Positions 44,808-53,400 of a stretch of 64,000 bases of DNA are shown one piece after another. Source of the DNA: an uncultured Methanomicrobiales archaeon (GTDB lineage Archaea > Halobacteriota > Methanomicrobia > Methanomicrobiales > Methanospirillaceae); NCBI GenBank assembly GCA_903832665.1, contig CAILCG010000022.1, positions 108,193-172,192 of the forward strand, in the 5' to 3' direction. The notes under the pieces are model-generated. The model saw nothing but the letters and a program-made list of their open reading frames with translations. It had not been told where the DNA came from and searched no databases. A program made the position numbers and the translations under genes. Within the stretch, counting starts at the first letter, position 1, and each line of letters starts with the position of its first letter.

Positions 44808-45514
44808 TGCTTAAATGGGATGGGACCCTCCCTGTACCTTCAGTCCGGACAATTGAGGATATGCGGTCTGTCCTGGCCGATCCCTCATGCGAGGGCAGCG
44901 CTCCTCTTTATTTTATGTACCGCGATCTGGCGAAGTCAGACGCGGATCGGCAATGGTTACGCAGCCAGAAGCTGCGCTACGATATCACGGTTATCCCCCC
45001 CTGCTCCCTCTGTGGTGAATGGGTAAAGACCAAAGGGCACTATCACCCGAAAAATCCTGCCGGGGCCGGGTATCCGGAAGTTTATGAAGTTCTGGATGGT
45101 GAAGCGGAATACCTTCTCCAGTCCCGCCGGCTCGAAGATGTGGTGATGATCCCGGCACATGCCGGCGATGTTGTTGTCATCCCCCCGGATTACGGGCACA
45201 TCTCCATCAATCCTTCCGGTGACAAAACCCTGGTGATGGCCAATATCGTATCTACTGCATTTGAAAGTGAGTACGGTGAATACGAGACCCTTCACGGTGC
45301 AGCCTATTACGCACTGAGTGATGGCAGCCTGCGGAAAAATCCCCATTACCCGAAAATACCTGAAGTACGGTCACCCGGGGCACAGGGGAAATCTGCCATG
45401 CACCGGTTCTGTTCAGGACCGCTATACAACCTGATCGGAAATGAGAAAAAGTTGCAGTTCCTCAATTTCCCGGAACAGTTTACCGGCATTTTTCCAGAAC
45501 TGCTAAAAGATTAG
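44807..45514 (+). CDS. pgiA: Glucose-6-phosphate isomerase, archaeal cupin type (second copy)
   Basis: The ATG at 44807 overlaps the stop of the surface-protein gene (TGATG). The 235 residues have the cupin core KTKGHYHPKNPAGAGYPEVY, DGEAEYLLQSR and VIPPDYGHISINPSG. MYRDLAKSDADRQWLRSQKL matches the other copy at 31530, which reads MYRDITRSDADRQWLQAQKI. This copy lacks the N-terminal extension of the first. It interconverts fructose-6-phosphate and glucose-6-phosphate, and is probably the housekeeping copy. Its 3' end overlaps convergent nadE by 35 bases. Confidence 0.92.
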   Translation: MLKWDGTLPVPSVRTIEDMRSVLADPSCEGSAPLYFMYRDLAKSDADRQWLRSQKLRYDITVIPPCSLCGEWVKTKGHYHPKNPAGAGYPEVYEVLDGEAEYLLQSRRLEDVVMIPAHAGDVVVIPPDYGHISINPSGDKTLVMANIVSTAFESEYGEYETLHGAAYYALSDGSLRKNPHYPKIPEVRSPGAQGKSAMHRFCSGPLYNLIGNEKKLQFLNFPEQFTGIFPELLKD

Positions 45515-46244
45515 GTGCGGGGAGCCGCTTGTGCTCGCTTTTTTTCACCAGTGCGAGGACCTTTTCTTCGGTCGGGGTTACTGCTTTCCACTGGTGCAGT
45601 TCAAGCGCCCGTAACGAATGATCGATCTCGGTATAGGAAAGTCCTATCTCGCTCTCGTCACTCTGGCCTTCCCATAATCCTGCGGATGGGGCTTTTTTAA
45701 GGATTGGATCCGGGATATCCAGTTCGCGTGCCGCTTCATAGACTTCATCTTTATACAGGTGGACGATGGGCTGGATGTCGGCAGCATTATCCCCGTATTT
45801 TGTGCAGTAACCGAGCATGTACTCGCTCCGGTTGGATGTGCCGCAGACAAGGCGGCGATCGAGGTTGGCATGGTAATACACTACTGCCATCCTCACCCGG
45901 GCCATGATGTTCCCTGTGAGGTACCGGGTGCCGCTATATCCCGCCATTGCCCGGAATCCCTCGAGCATCGGTTCGATGCTGACGATCTTCTGTTTCATGC
46001 CCAGACGGGAGCAGAGTAATGCAGCATCATCAATATCCTGGGGATTGCTGACTGCGGAGGGAAGTGAGAGGCCCAGCACCTTATCCGGGCCGATCGCCCG
46101 GCAGCAGAACGCTGCCGCCACCGCCGAATCAACACCCCCGCTCACGCCGAGGATGATACCCGTGCAACCGCTGTTCCAGTAGGCGTACCGGATCATCTGC
46201 TCAATCTGTCCCAACCTGCATCCAAGCTCTGCTGCCATGCGCAT
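45480..46244 (-). CDS. nadE: NH3-dependent NAD+ synthetase
   Basis: A 254-residue N-type ATP pyrophosphatase. IILGVSGGVDSAVAAAFCCR is the PP-loop; LVCGTSNRSEYMLGYCTKYG and HLYKDEVYEAARELDIPDP are NadE signatures, as is APSAGLWEGQSDESEIGLSY. There is no N-terminal glutaminase domain, so ammonia is the nitrogen donor. It converts deamido-NAD+ to NAD+. It is transcribed leftward, ten bases downstream of the K+ channel gene, and overlaps the convergent PGI by 35 bases at its 3' end. Confidence 0.95.
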   Translation of the reverse strand: MRMAAELGCRLGQIEQMIRYAYWNSGCTGIILGVSGGVDSAVAAAFCCRAIGPDKVLGLSLPSAVSNPQDIDDAALLCSRLGMKQKIVSIEPMLEGFRAMAGYSGTRYLTGNIMARVRMAVVYYHANLDRRLVCGTSNRSEYMLGYCTKYGDNAADIQPIVHLYKDEVYEAARELDIPDPILKKAPSAGLWEGQSDESEIGLSYTEIDHSLRALELHQWKAVTPTEEKVLALVKKSEHKRLPAPNLLAVLEKCR

Positions 46245-46253
46245 ATCTCTTTG

Positions 46254-47963
46254 TTATATCAGGTGAATGAACTTTTTCAACTGTTCGTTATCCCCGACAC
46301 CGATAAGGGCATCCCCCTTAAGAATGATCTCTTCTGCCTCAGGGGCGATGATCGAACGGTTGGGGCTCTCGATACCTATGATGCGGACACCGGTCTTCCG
46401 GGTGAACCATTTCACGGGCTTGGAATACGATTTATTGGCATGTTTGAGGATCACCAGATCGTTGTTGGGCAGTTCGAGAAGAATGGTTGCAGTATCTGCA
46501 AGAACGATCCTTGCGATGGTCTGGCCACCGATCATGGGCAGGAGAGCTACATAATCTGCTCCCGCCCGGTAGAGTTTCTCAACCGATGCCGGCTCATTGG
46601 CACGGGCAAGGATCCGTATCACCGGGTTGAGGTTCCGGGCCATAAGGGTGGTAAAAATATTTACATCCTCATCGTTGACGGCAACAATGCAGAACCTTGC
46701 TTCTTCAATCCGCGCCTTTTTCAGCACCGTTTCATCTTCGGCATTGCCGACAACCTGTTCTACACCCTGCTGTTTTGAATCCACTACCATGCAGGATACA
46801 CCGGACGCATGGAGTTCCTGGTATGCACCGGCACCCACATCCCCAAACCCGGCTATAACGGCGAATGCGTCAGCACAACCGTCACTGTTGAACTCTTCGT
46901 GGATCGCAGCGACTATCGATTCGGCCCTGCCAAAGAGGAAAAGAGATGTCGTGTTATCGACGATGAGGTCCTGAGGTGGTTCCGTGGTGAACTTTCCGGC
47001 CTTCCAGAGGAATGGCACGATGATGCCGAACCGTTCAAAGAGCTGAAGTTCTGAAAGGGGTTTGAAGGCAGCATGGCACCCGAAAACTACCGGGATGTTA
47101 ATGAGCCTGAGCTCCTGTTCTGCGGTATGCTCGAGGTTGATATTGATCCGGTCCAGCCCGGGAATTTCCGGTTCTGCGTCTCCGCTCGGGTTGAGAACCG
47201 CATGGCGTGCCAGTATCCTCCCGGTAGAGTGTTTGGGGGACAACACGTAATCTGCTCCCGCGTACCTGAGGTACCGTTCGAAAGAGAGCTTGTCCACGAT
47301 GGAAATGATCTTTCCTTTCACCAGTTCACGAATACCCAGCACGATACTTGCGGTCTGCCGTTCGTCCTTGCAGATAACAATATGCCGGGCCTTATCCATG
47401 TGAGCTGCGGCCCAGGTCCCGGGATCATTATAATCTCCCCAGATCACATAGGCGCGTTTCCGGTAATGCGTGGCAACCTCGAGAGCGACCGCCTTGTCCT
47501 GTTCAATGATCACAATATCGCGTTCCGAGATCGTCAGGCTGTCAATGACCGAACGGGTGAGCTCATCGTATCCCATTACCACCGTATGCCCTGAAAGCAC
47601 GTGCGGGGTTTTTCGCGGCGGGGAGGGTGCAAGGAGGACGGAGAGGAACGGTGCCAGGAGCAGCGGGATGACAACGAAGATCATGATCACGCCCGAGAGG
47701 ATGATCTGGATCGAAAGGAGCATGGTGAGGTCGTTGTCGAAGGGGAGGATCTCGCCGTACCCGACCGTGGTCATCGACTGGACAACGAACAGGAGAGCAC
47801 TGGCCCAGGTGATGGGCTTGTTTTCCAGGGCCGGGTAGAACAGGTGGAAGATGTACGTGTACAGTGCAACGAGCAATGCAAATGCGATAAAATAAATGGA
47901 GATCTGGATGCCGGGAGAATTCCGAATCGCTCTCCAGATTCTGCCCCGTTTAACGTGTGCCAT
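46254..47963 (-). CDS. K+ channel with two RCK/TrkA-N domains
   Basis: The 569-residue protein begins with two membrane helices around a pore loop; SMTTVGYGEI holds the selectivity filter at residues 65-70. Two RCK domains follow: HTVVMGYDELTRSVIDSLTI starts the first (about 125), and DAFAVIAGFGDVGAGAYQEL the second (about 355). An RCK-C-like segment (RIIGIESPNRSIIAPEAEEI) ends it. MthK-type channels are gated by Ca2+ or nucleotides on such domains. It starts inside the end of the TtuA-like gene (14-base overlap) and sits ten bases from nadE. Confidence 0.92.
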   Translation of the reverse strand: MAHVKRGRIWRAIRNSPGIQISIYFIAFALLVALYTYIFHLFYPALENKPITWASALLFVVQSMTTVGYGEILPFDNDLTMLLSIQIILSGVIMIFVVIPLLLAPFLSVLLAPSPPRKTPHVLSGHTVVMGYDELTRSVIDSLTISERDIVIIEQDKAVALEVATHYRKRAYVIWGDYNDPGTWAAAHMDKARHIVICKDERQTASIVLGIRELVKGKIISIVDKLSFERYLRYAGADYVLSPKHSTGRILARHAVLNPSGDAEPEIPGLDRININLEHTAEQELRLINIPVVFGCHAAFKPLSELQLFERFGIIVPFLWKAGKFTTEPPQDLIVDNTTSLFLFGRAESIVAAIHEEFNSDGCADAFAVIAGFGDVGAGAYQELHASGVSCMVVDSKQQGVEQVVGNAEDETVLKKARIEEARFCIVAVNDEDVNIFTTLMARNLNPVIRILARANEPASVEKLYRAGADYVALLPMIGGQTIARIVLADTATILLELPNNDLVILKHANKSYSKPVKWFTRKTGVRIIGIESPNRSIIAPEAEEIILKGDALIGVGDNEQLKKFIHLI

Positions 47964-48834
47964 TCATCACCTCATAAGGTATGCGATCTTCATCGCATCC
48001 CTGGCCGGATTCATATGCCTGGATGAGACCGGTGATTCCCCGGGGAAATGCCAGGTTTTCTCCCAGGTTCATGAGAGCATATCTTGTTGCCGGGTGATTG
48101 CCTGTGTACCTGTCGAGCAGATCGATCGTATCCTTATGCAGCCTGTCTCCCTGTCCGGGAAGGCTTTTTTCCCCGTTAAATCCACACAGTTCTGCATACC
48201 GGGATACTTCTGCAGCACTGACGGCAATGAACGGACAGATCCGTGGGAAGATTTCCTGGCCGGGGCGATTCCTGACCAGTTTTTCCGCATCGCCGCGTAT
48301 GATACTTTCGAGTACCATACCCGCCACCTCATCGAGACACACCTCCCCGGCAATCCTGGTGATCCCGTGCTGTTGTGCAAACCCGTTCAGCTCAGGGGAA
48401 CAGGCCTTCGGTGAGTGCGTTGGCAGAGGCGATACGGATGATAAATCCGGGTCTTTTCCCGGATCGTCTGCTCTCCCGTTCCCGGATATTTCAGGTAACG
48501 ATAGTTCAAGCAACTCCGTATCCAGGCACTCTGCGATACGTTTCGCAGTCAGGGCATCTTTGCAAGAGTCTCCTCTCCCGATTATCGTTATGGCAGTAAT
48601 CCGGATGTCGCGGCGCTGTGCGGTGAGTTTTTTTAAAAAATACAGGAGCGCGCTGCTGCGGGGATCCCGGGAGAGAAGTACCCCAATATGATCGCCGGGC
48701 CGGAGCCAGCCCTGAGCCCGTATCATCTTTTTTGCCTTGGCTTCCACATCGGCAACAAGGTGCTGATCGCAGAGATGCAGGCCGGAGTACGGCTGGAAAA
48801 TGGTCGCATCCCGGTGGCACTTGCTGCACTGCAT
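47950..48834 (-). CDS. Degenerate TtuA/Ncs6-family protein (probably inactive)
   Basis: A 294-residue protein with the layout of tRNA 2-thiolation enzymes: an N-terminal zinc knuckle CSKCHRD/LCDQH (residues 3-25), then an alpha-hydrolase PP-loop domain with KLTAQRRDIRITAITI and MVLESIIRGDAEKLVRNRPG. The nucleotide loop, usually SGGKDS, reads LLSRDPRSSALLYFL, and the catalytic CxxC before the RR segment is absent. Hence it may bind RNA without chemistry, or act on something else. It overlaps the K+ channel gene by 14 bases on the same strand. The family assignment rests on order and a few motifs. Confidence 0.65.
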   Translation of the reverse strand: MQCSKCHRDATIFQPYSGLHLCDQHLVADVEAKAKKMIRAQGWLRPGDHIGVLLSRDPRSSALLYFLKKLTAQRRDIRITAITIIGRGDSCKDALTAKRIAECLDTELLELSLPEISGNGRADDPGKDPDLSSVSPLPTHSPKACSPELNGFAQQHGITRIAGEVCLDEVAGMVLESIIRGDAEKLVRNRPGQEIFPRICPFIAVSAAEVSRYAELCGFNGEKSLPGQGDRLHKDTIDLLDRYTGNHPATRYALMNLGENLAFPRGITGLIQAYESGQGCDEDRIPYEVMNGTR

Positions 48835-48944
48835 GGTCTGACCTGATTTATTCTGGGGATAAAAGATGTTTAAGGTTGTGATGAATTCTTTCCGGTACCG
48901 GTGAGGAGTGATTTTATAGTCCGGGACATCACCACTTAACGATC

Positions 48945-49799
48945 ATGGCCATCTCTGCGGAACATATCCGCACCCTGCATAAATATGAAAAGACCATCCT
49001 TTCGGTGCTTGAGCGCCAGATGTCGCGCTATGCCTGGGTTCCTCTCGAACAGTTGATCACCAGTACCGGGTTTGCCGAGTCCGATGTGAACTACCGGCTG
49101 GCACGGCTGATCGAATGGGGCATGGTCCGGTTCAACCCGGTCCCCTACGATGGGTATGCCCTTGTTTTCGGGGGATATGACACGCTCGCCCTCGCAAGTC
49201 TCACCCGGAAAGGGACGATTTCGGCCCTGGGAGTCCAGCTGGGCGAAGGCAAGGAATCCGTCGTGTATGAAGCACTGGGTCTCGGGCCGGTTGCCATCAA
49301 GTTCCACCGGGTCGGGGGGCGATCCTTCAATTCAGCCCGGGTCAACCGCGAGTATATGGCCGACGGACACTGCCCGTGGCTTGTTGCATCGAAGCTCTCG
49401 GCCGAACGGGAGTACAAGGCGCTGGTGGCGCTTCATCCGAAAGTCAGTGTCCCGCTCCCTATCGCCCAGAACCGGCATACCGTTGTCATGTCGCTCATCC
49501 AGGGAGCAAACCTCAACCGCTGCATCCTTGAAGCTCCTGCCGCGGTGCTCGACGATATCCTGGAAAATGTCCGCATTGCCTACAAGGAAGGCATGATCCA
49601 TTCGGATCTCTCGGAATATAATATCCTCATGGAAGATGGCAAATGCGTGCTCATCGACTGGCCCCAGTGGATCGATACCGCCCACCCGAATGCCGAAGTT
49701 ACCCTCAACCGGGATATTGATAATATCCTCACGTATTTTAAACGGAAATACCAACTCTCGTATGACCGTGAGGATGCGATTCAATGCGTGACCGGCTGA
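48945..49799 (+). CDS. rio2: Rio2 atypical serine kinase
   Basis: 284 residues. An N-terminal winged helix (EKTILSVLERQMSRYAWVPL) precedes the RIO kinase core: QLGEGKESVVYEALGLGPVA is the glycine-rich loop, IKFHRVG the ATP lysine, HSDLSEYNILM the catalytic loop and VLIDWPQWI the metal loop. Rio2 works in maturation of the small ribosomal subunit. The downstream DUF460 gene overlaps its end by 16 bases, and thiL overlaps that in turn, so the three genes form one operon. Confidence 0.95.
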   Translation: MAISAEHIRTLHKYEKTILSVLERQMSRYAWVPLEQLITSTGFAESDVNYRLARLIEWGMVRFNPVPYDGYALVFGGYDTLALASLTRKGTISALGVQLGEGKESVVYEALGLGPVAIKFHRVGGRSFNSARVNREYMADGHCPWLVASKLSAEREYKALVALHPKVSVPLPIAQNRHTVVMSLIQGANLNRCILEAPAAVLDDILENVRIAYKEGMIHSDLSEYNILMEDGKCVLIDWPQWIDTAHPNAEVTLNRDIDNILTYFKRKYQLSYDREDAIQCVTG

Positions 49800-51751
49800 A
49801 CGTTTTTGGTATCGATATCATCAAAGGATCGGTGAGATCCAAGACCTGCAGGCCGGTTTATGCCCTCATCCGCATGGAGGGCCCGATGATCGTGAGCGAA
49901 TCCGCAGTGTCGCTCTTCCGGCTCTTCCGCATGCTCAGGGAGGAACAACCGGATATTCTTGCCGTGGACAGTCTGCAGGAGATTGCTGCCGACCAGCACG
50001 AGCTCTGCTTCTTTTTACAGGGCCTGCCCCCGCAGACCCGGCTTGTCCAGGTGACCGGCGGTGAGCGGAAAGAGACGCTCCAGAAAGTTGCTGCCCGGTA
50101 TAATATCAGTTTCAACCGCTTCGATCCCTTTGCCGAAGCCCGGACCACGGCACAGGTCGCATCCCTGGGGGCAGGCGCCGAAGTGATCGCGTTTGAGAAC
50201 GAGAGCGAGATCATCGTGAGCCGGAACCGCTCTTTAGGAAAGGGTGGATGGAGCCAGAACCGGTACGTGCGCAAGATCCACGGGGCTGTCCAGCTCAAGG
50301 GGCGGGAGATTGAGCAGGCCCTGGTCGCAGCCGGGCTGAAGTACGAGAAGAAGGAGACCCGGGCTTTTGGCGGGTGCAGCCGGGTGGCGTTCAGTGTCTT
50401 TACCACCCGGGACCAGGTACCGGTCTCAACGTACCGCGGTGCCGATGTGCAGGTGCGGATCGAAGGCAAGCGGCTGGAGAGGATCCGGTTCCGGCCACTC
50501 TCGGGGAAACCCCGCTACCTTATTGTCGGCATTGATCCCGGGACAACGACTGCCTTTTCCGCACTGGATCTTGACGGGAACCTCCTGCACCTCCAGAGTT
50601 CCCGCCAGATGAACATGGGAGATGTCATCGAGGCGCTCTACAAAATCGGCAAGCCCCTCATCATCGCATCCGATGTCCAGGATATGCCCTTTTCGGTCGA
50701 GAAGATCCGCCGCGCCTTCAGTGCGGTTGCGTACACCCCGAAACAGGATGTGAGTATCGAGACCAAGTTCGAACTGACTGCATCGTTTTCCTATGGGAAT
50801 GATCACGAGCGCGATGCACTATCCGCAGCGCTCGATGCCTCCCGCCAGTACCGGCACCGGTTCCAGAACCTGATGAAACGGATCCCCCCGGGGCATGATC
50901 TCGATGAAGTCCGGGCACGGGTGATCCGCGGGCAGTCCCTGGAGCATGTGCTCATTGAGATGCATGGCATCCGCCCCCCCGCTCCCCTCCGGGAACCGCC
51001 CCCGGCCCGTGTCGATGAGAAACACGACGAACGGGTGAGGATGCTTGATGGTATGGTCAAGCGCCTCCGCACGTTTGTCGCCGAGCTGCAGGAAGAGATC
51101 AAGAACAAGGATTACGATATCCGTCGTCTCCAGGCACGCGTGCGGAGGGTCCAGACTGATCGTGATGCGGAGCTGGCGAGAGATGTGGAAGTAGTAAAAA
51201 AGGATGCTACGATCCAGAGCCTGAAAAAACTTTTACGCAAAGAGGAACGCCATAACCGGAACCTTGCCAAACGACTGGCCAGGATCAAACAATTTGCGGA
51301 GCTCTCCATGGATGGTGACGTACTGCCGGTGAAGGTGATGGATACGCTGACAAAAGACGGCCTCCGGAAGCTTGCGGAGGATGCGGGTATCGATGAGGGA
51401 GACATTGTCTTTGTTACCCGGATCGATGGCTGGGGAAGGAGCATTGTTAAGGATCTGGCGGAATCGCGGGTGAAAGCCGTGGTGGCGGGAGCTGCGGTTC
51501 TTGCGGGCAGCGATCCCCAGCTCATCCCCGCTTTCCGTGATGCGGGGGTCCCCCTTATGAGCGATAAGGATGCCGGTGTTCAGGTGCGCAACCGGCACGG
51601 ACTCTGCGGTAAGGAGGCGCTCGATCAGGCCCTGCTCCAGTGGCAGGGAGTGCAGGTCAGGCATGAGCGGGAGAAGAAGACGGAGATGATCGAGCACATC
51701 TTCAAGGAGTACAAGAGCGAACGGGGTAAGGAAGTGAAAAAAAGTGGATGA
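49784..51751 (+). CDS. DUF460 protein with RNase H-like domain and coiled coil
   Basis: A 655-residue protein. Two RNase H-like regions are suggested: the N-terminal FGIDIIKGSVRSKTCRPVYA and, at about 245, VGIDPGTTTAFSALDLDGNL with acidic residues as in RuvC-type folds, followed by NDHERDALSAALDASRQYRH. A coiled coil spans about 415-510 (EEIKNKDYDIRRLQARVRRV), and a C-terminal domain of about 140 residues ends it. DUF460 is conserved in euryarchaea with no assigned function. The RuvC-like fold suggests nuclease or RNA binding. It is coupled to rio2 and thiL by overlaps. Confidence 0.85.
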   Translation: MRDRLNVFGIDIIKGSVRSKTCRPVYALIRMEGPMIVSESAVSLFRLFRMLREEQPDILAVDSLQEIAADQHELCFFLQGLPPQTRLVQVTGGERKETLQKVAARYNISFNRFDPFAEARTTAQVASLGAGAEVIAFENESEIIVSRNRSLGKGGWSQNRYVRKIHGAVQLKGREIEQALVAAGLKYEKKETRAFGGCSRVAFSVFTTRDQVPVSTYRGADVQVRIEGKRLERIRFRPLSGKPRYLIVGIDPGTTTAFSALDLDGNLLHLQSSRQMNMGDVIEALYKIGKPLIIASDVQDMPFSVEKIRRAFSAVAYTPKQDVSIETKFELTASFSYGNDHERDALSAALDASRQYRHRFQNLMKRIPPGHDLDEVRARVIRGQSLEHVLIEMHGIRPPAPLREPPPARVDEKHDERVRMLDGMVKRLRTFVAELQEEIKNKDYDIRRLQARVRRVQTDRDAELARDVEVVKKDATIQSLKKLLRKEERHNRNLAKRLARIKQFAELSMDGDVLPVKVMDTLTKDGLRKLAEDAGIDEGDIVFVTRIDGWGRSIVKDLAESRVKAVVAGAAVLAGSDPQLIPAFRDAGVPLMSDKDAGVQVRNRHGLCGKEALDQALLQWQGVQVRHEREKKTEMIEHIFKEYKSERGKEVKKSG

Positions 51752-52607
51752 TCGCGAGCTCCTGAACGTGGTAATGAATGTGGTCGGGCGCGACAACTGC
51801 CTGGATGACTGCGCCGAGCTGCCATGCGGTGAACATATCATGGTCGTGACGACCGATATGCTCCACCGGACTACTGACTTTGTCGATGGGATGACGGACT
51901 GGCAGGCCGGCTGGATGAGTGCCGCTGTCACCCTCTCCGATATTGCGAGCATGGGTGCCGCACCTAAATATCTCCTGATTGCGGTGGGTCTGGATGACTG
52001 GAAGTCCCTGTCGGAGGTTATGCAGGGAGCGCAGGACTGCTGCAGGAAATTCGGGGCTGCCATTGTCGGGGGGGATATCGACCGGCACGGGGAGCTTACG
52101 GTCGTCACAACCGGGCTGGGAATTGTCGATAAGGACCTGATTGTCAGAAGGAGAGGTGCCAAGCCGGGCGATCTCGTCTGCATCACTGGTACTCCCGGGC
52201 AGGCCCAGGCATGGCTTGACGGGTATCACCAGTTCGAAAAGGCACTCTTTGAGCCGCAGCCCCGGGTGGAGGAAGGATTGCTCCTTGCCAGGGCCGGCGT
52301 CAGTGCCATGATGGATGACAGCGACGGGATCGCCCTGTCGCTCTATGACCTGATGAGCGTGAACGGGTACGGGTTTGCGATTGATTCCGCAAAACTCCCC
52401 CTCGCTGTGGGGATCCCCGCGGTGCAGGCCCGGGAACTCGCCCTCCATGGAGGAGGGGATTACGAGCTGATCTTTACCATACGGCCGGATAAATTCCCTG
52501 TTGCCGGTGTGCCCTCTACGGTGATTGGAACCGTTGTGGCCGAAAAGACGGTTACGGTTGATGGCAGTCCGCTTGCTAAACGCGGGTACCAGCACCGGTG
52601 GGAGTAA
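51744..52607 (+). CDS. thiL: Thiamine-monophosphate kinase
   Basis: A 287-residue ThiL, which phosphorylates thiamine monophosphate to the diphosphate cofactor. DNCLDDCAEL and VVTTDMLHRTTDFVDGMTDW near the N-terminus, then SDIASMGAAPKYLLIAVGL, AIVGGDIDRHGELTVVTTGL and MDDSDGIALSLYDL are PurM-fold signatures, and HGGGDYELIFTI lies near the end. GTG 51744 is used as start and overlaps DUF460 by eight bases. Last gene of the rio2 operon. Confidence 0.93.
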   Translation: MDDRELLNVVMNVVGRDNCLDDCAELPCGEHIMVVTTDMLHRTTDFVDGMTDWQAGWMSAAVTLSDIASMGAAPKYLLIAVGLDDWKSLSEVMQGAQDCCRKFGAAIVGGDIDRHGELTVVTTGLGIVDKDLIVRRRGAKPGDLVCITGTPGQAQAWLDGYHQFEKALFEPQPRVEEGLLLARAGVSAMMDDSDGIALSLYDLMSVNGYGFAIDSAKLPLAVGIPAVQARELALHGGGDYELIFTIRPDKFPVAGVPSTVIGTVVAEKTVTVDGSPLAKRGYQHRWE

Positions 52608-52682
52608 TCTCTCCATATGTGATAAGCGCATTAATTACGATCAACACGAGACATTTCACTATATCCAGATGCGGGGCTCTGT

Positions 52683-53132
52683 ATGGAATCTTTGGAAAGC
52701 AAACAGGACCGGTTATCTCCTGATCAGCGCAGGGAAGTTGAAGCATTTGTGGATTTCTTACTCTACCGGTCAGGTTCCCCGCAGGGGGTACCCAACCCCT
52801 CCTCCACAAACCCGGTGGCCATGAATTCTTCTCCTCCCGCGATCCCCGTCATGTCCCCCATGATCCTGCAGGAAACCCAGGTGGTTGTGGCACATGAGCA
52901 GGATCTCCGGCAACCTGACTCCCTCTCTTCCCGTGTGCCTGACGAGTACTCATCCCCGATTCAGGAAATTACTGTTGAGGTAGAGGACCGGATTACCCGG
53001 GATTATATGGACTACGGGAAGTTCGATCAGCAGTCATCTCCTGCAACCGAAGCGGTGAAAAAAGTCAAGGCAAAGCTGATCCAGAAGAGCGAGCAGGATA
53101 AGTCCCACCACCTGCTTGACTGGATTGATTGA
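52683..53132 (+). CDS. Small protein with DUF2281-like N-terminus
   Basis: A 149-residue soluble protein. The N-terminal 28 residues (KQDRLSPDQRREVEAFVDFL) resemble DUF2281/VapB-type helices. A Pro/Ser-rich linker is followed by an acidic segment (EITVEVEDRITRDYMDYGKF) and a charged helical tail. A typical partner toxin is not visible. Part of its coding sequence (52780-52800) uses the GGGGGTACCC motif also found in the repeats at 22.2 kb and 53.3 kb, so the linker may be partly repeat-derived. A real gene is likely; function unknown. Confidence 0.55.
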   Translation: MESLESKQDRLSPDQRREVEAFVDFLLYRSGSPQGVPNPSSTNPVAMNSSPPAIPVMSPMILQETQVVVAHEQDLRQPDSLSSRVPDEYSSPIQEITVEVEDRITRDYMDYGKFDQQSSPATEAVKKVKAKLIQKSEQDKSHHLLDWID

Positions 53133-53195
53133 ATTTTCCCCCCTTAGGAGCCCCCGCTTAACCGCTCGCTGAGATTCAACCGCGAAAACTCGGGT

Positions 53196-53247
53196 AACAT
53201 GTACATGTTATTGTAGCATGTACATGTGTTAATCACATGTACATGTG
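53196..53247. repeat. Three CATGTACATG palindromes at exact 19-bp spacing
   Basis: AACATGTACATGTT (centre about 53202), CATGTACATG (centre about 53221) and CACATGTACATGTG (centre about 53240) are perfect palindromes whose centres are 19 bases apart, close to two helical turns. They stand in a 470-base stretch without genes, between the DUF2281-like gene and the alanine tRNA. A cooperative operator or a protein-binding array is the natural reading, although no gene starts just beside it. Confidence 0.6.
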
Positions 53248-53263
53248 ACAAAATTCCCTTTGC

Positions 53264-53400
53264 TCACGACGGAGCCTTTTTCGGAAGGGGTGGGGGTACC
53301 CCCTCCGGGACATGAGAGGGGGGGGTGACTTATTTTTCGCGCAAAGGGCAGGGACCCCAGGGGGGGTCCCCCCATTAGTACCTACCAACCATATCACCCC
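53264..53400. repeat. Dispersed copy of the GC-rich repeat seen at 22.2-22.6 kb
   Basis: From CACGACGGAG through TTCGGAAGGGG, GGGGGTACCCCCTCC and ATGAGAGGGGG this stretch follows the third repeat unit at about 22430-22535 in order and spacing, although diverged. A second hairpin-like palindrome (GGGACCCC, then GGGGTCCC at about 53350-53368) follows. No gene is supported here. Two dispersed locations imply a mobile or recombinogenic repeat family. Confidence 0.5.
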
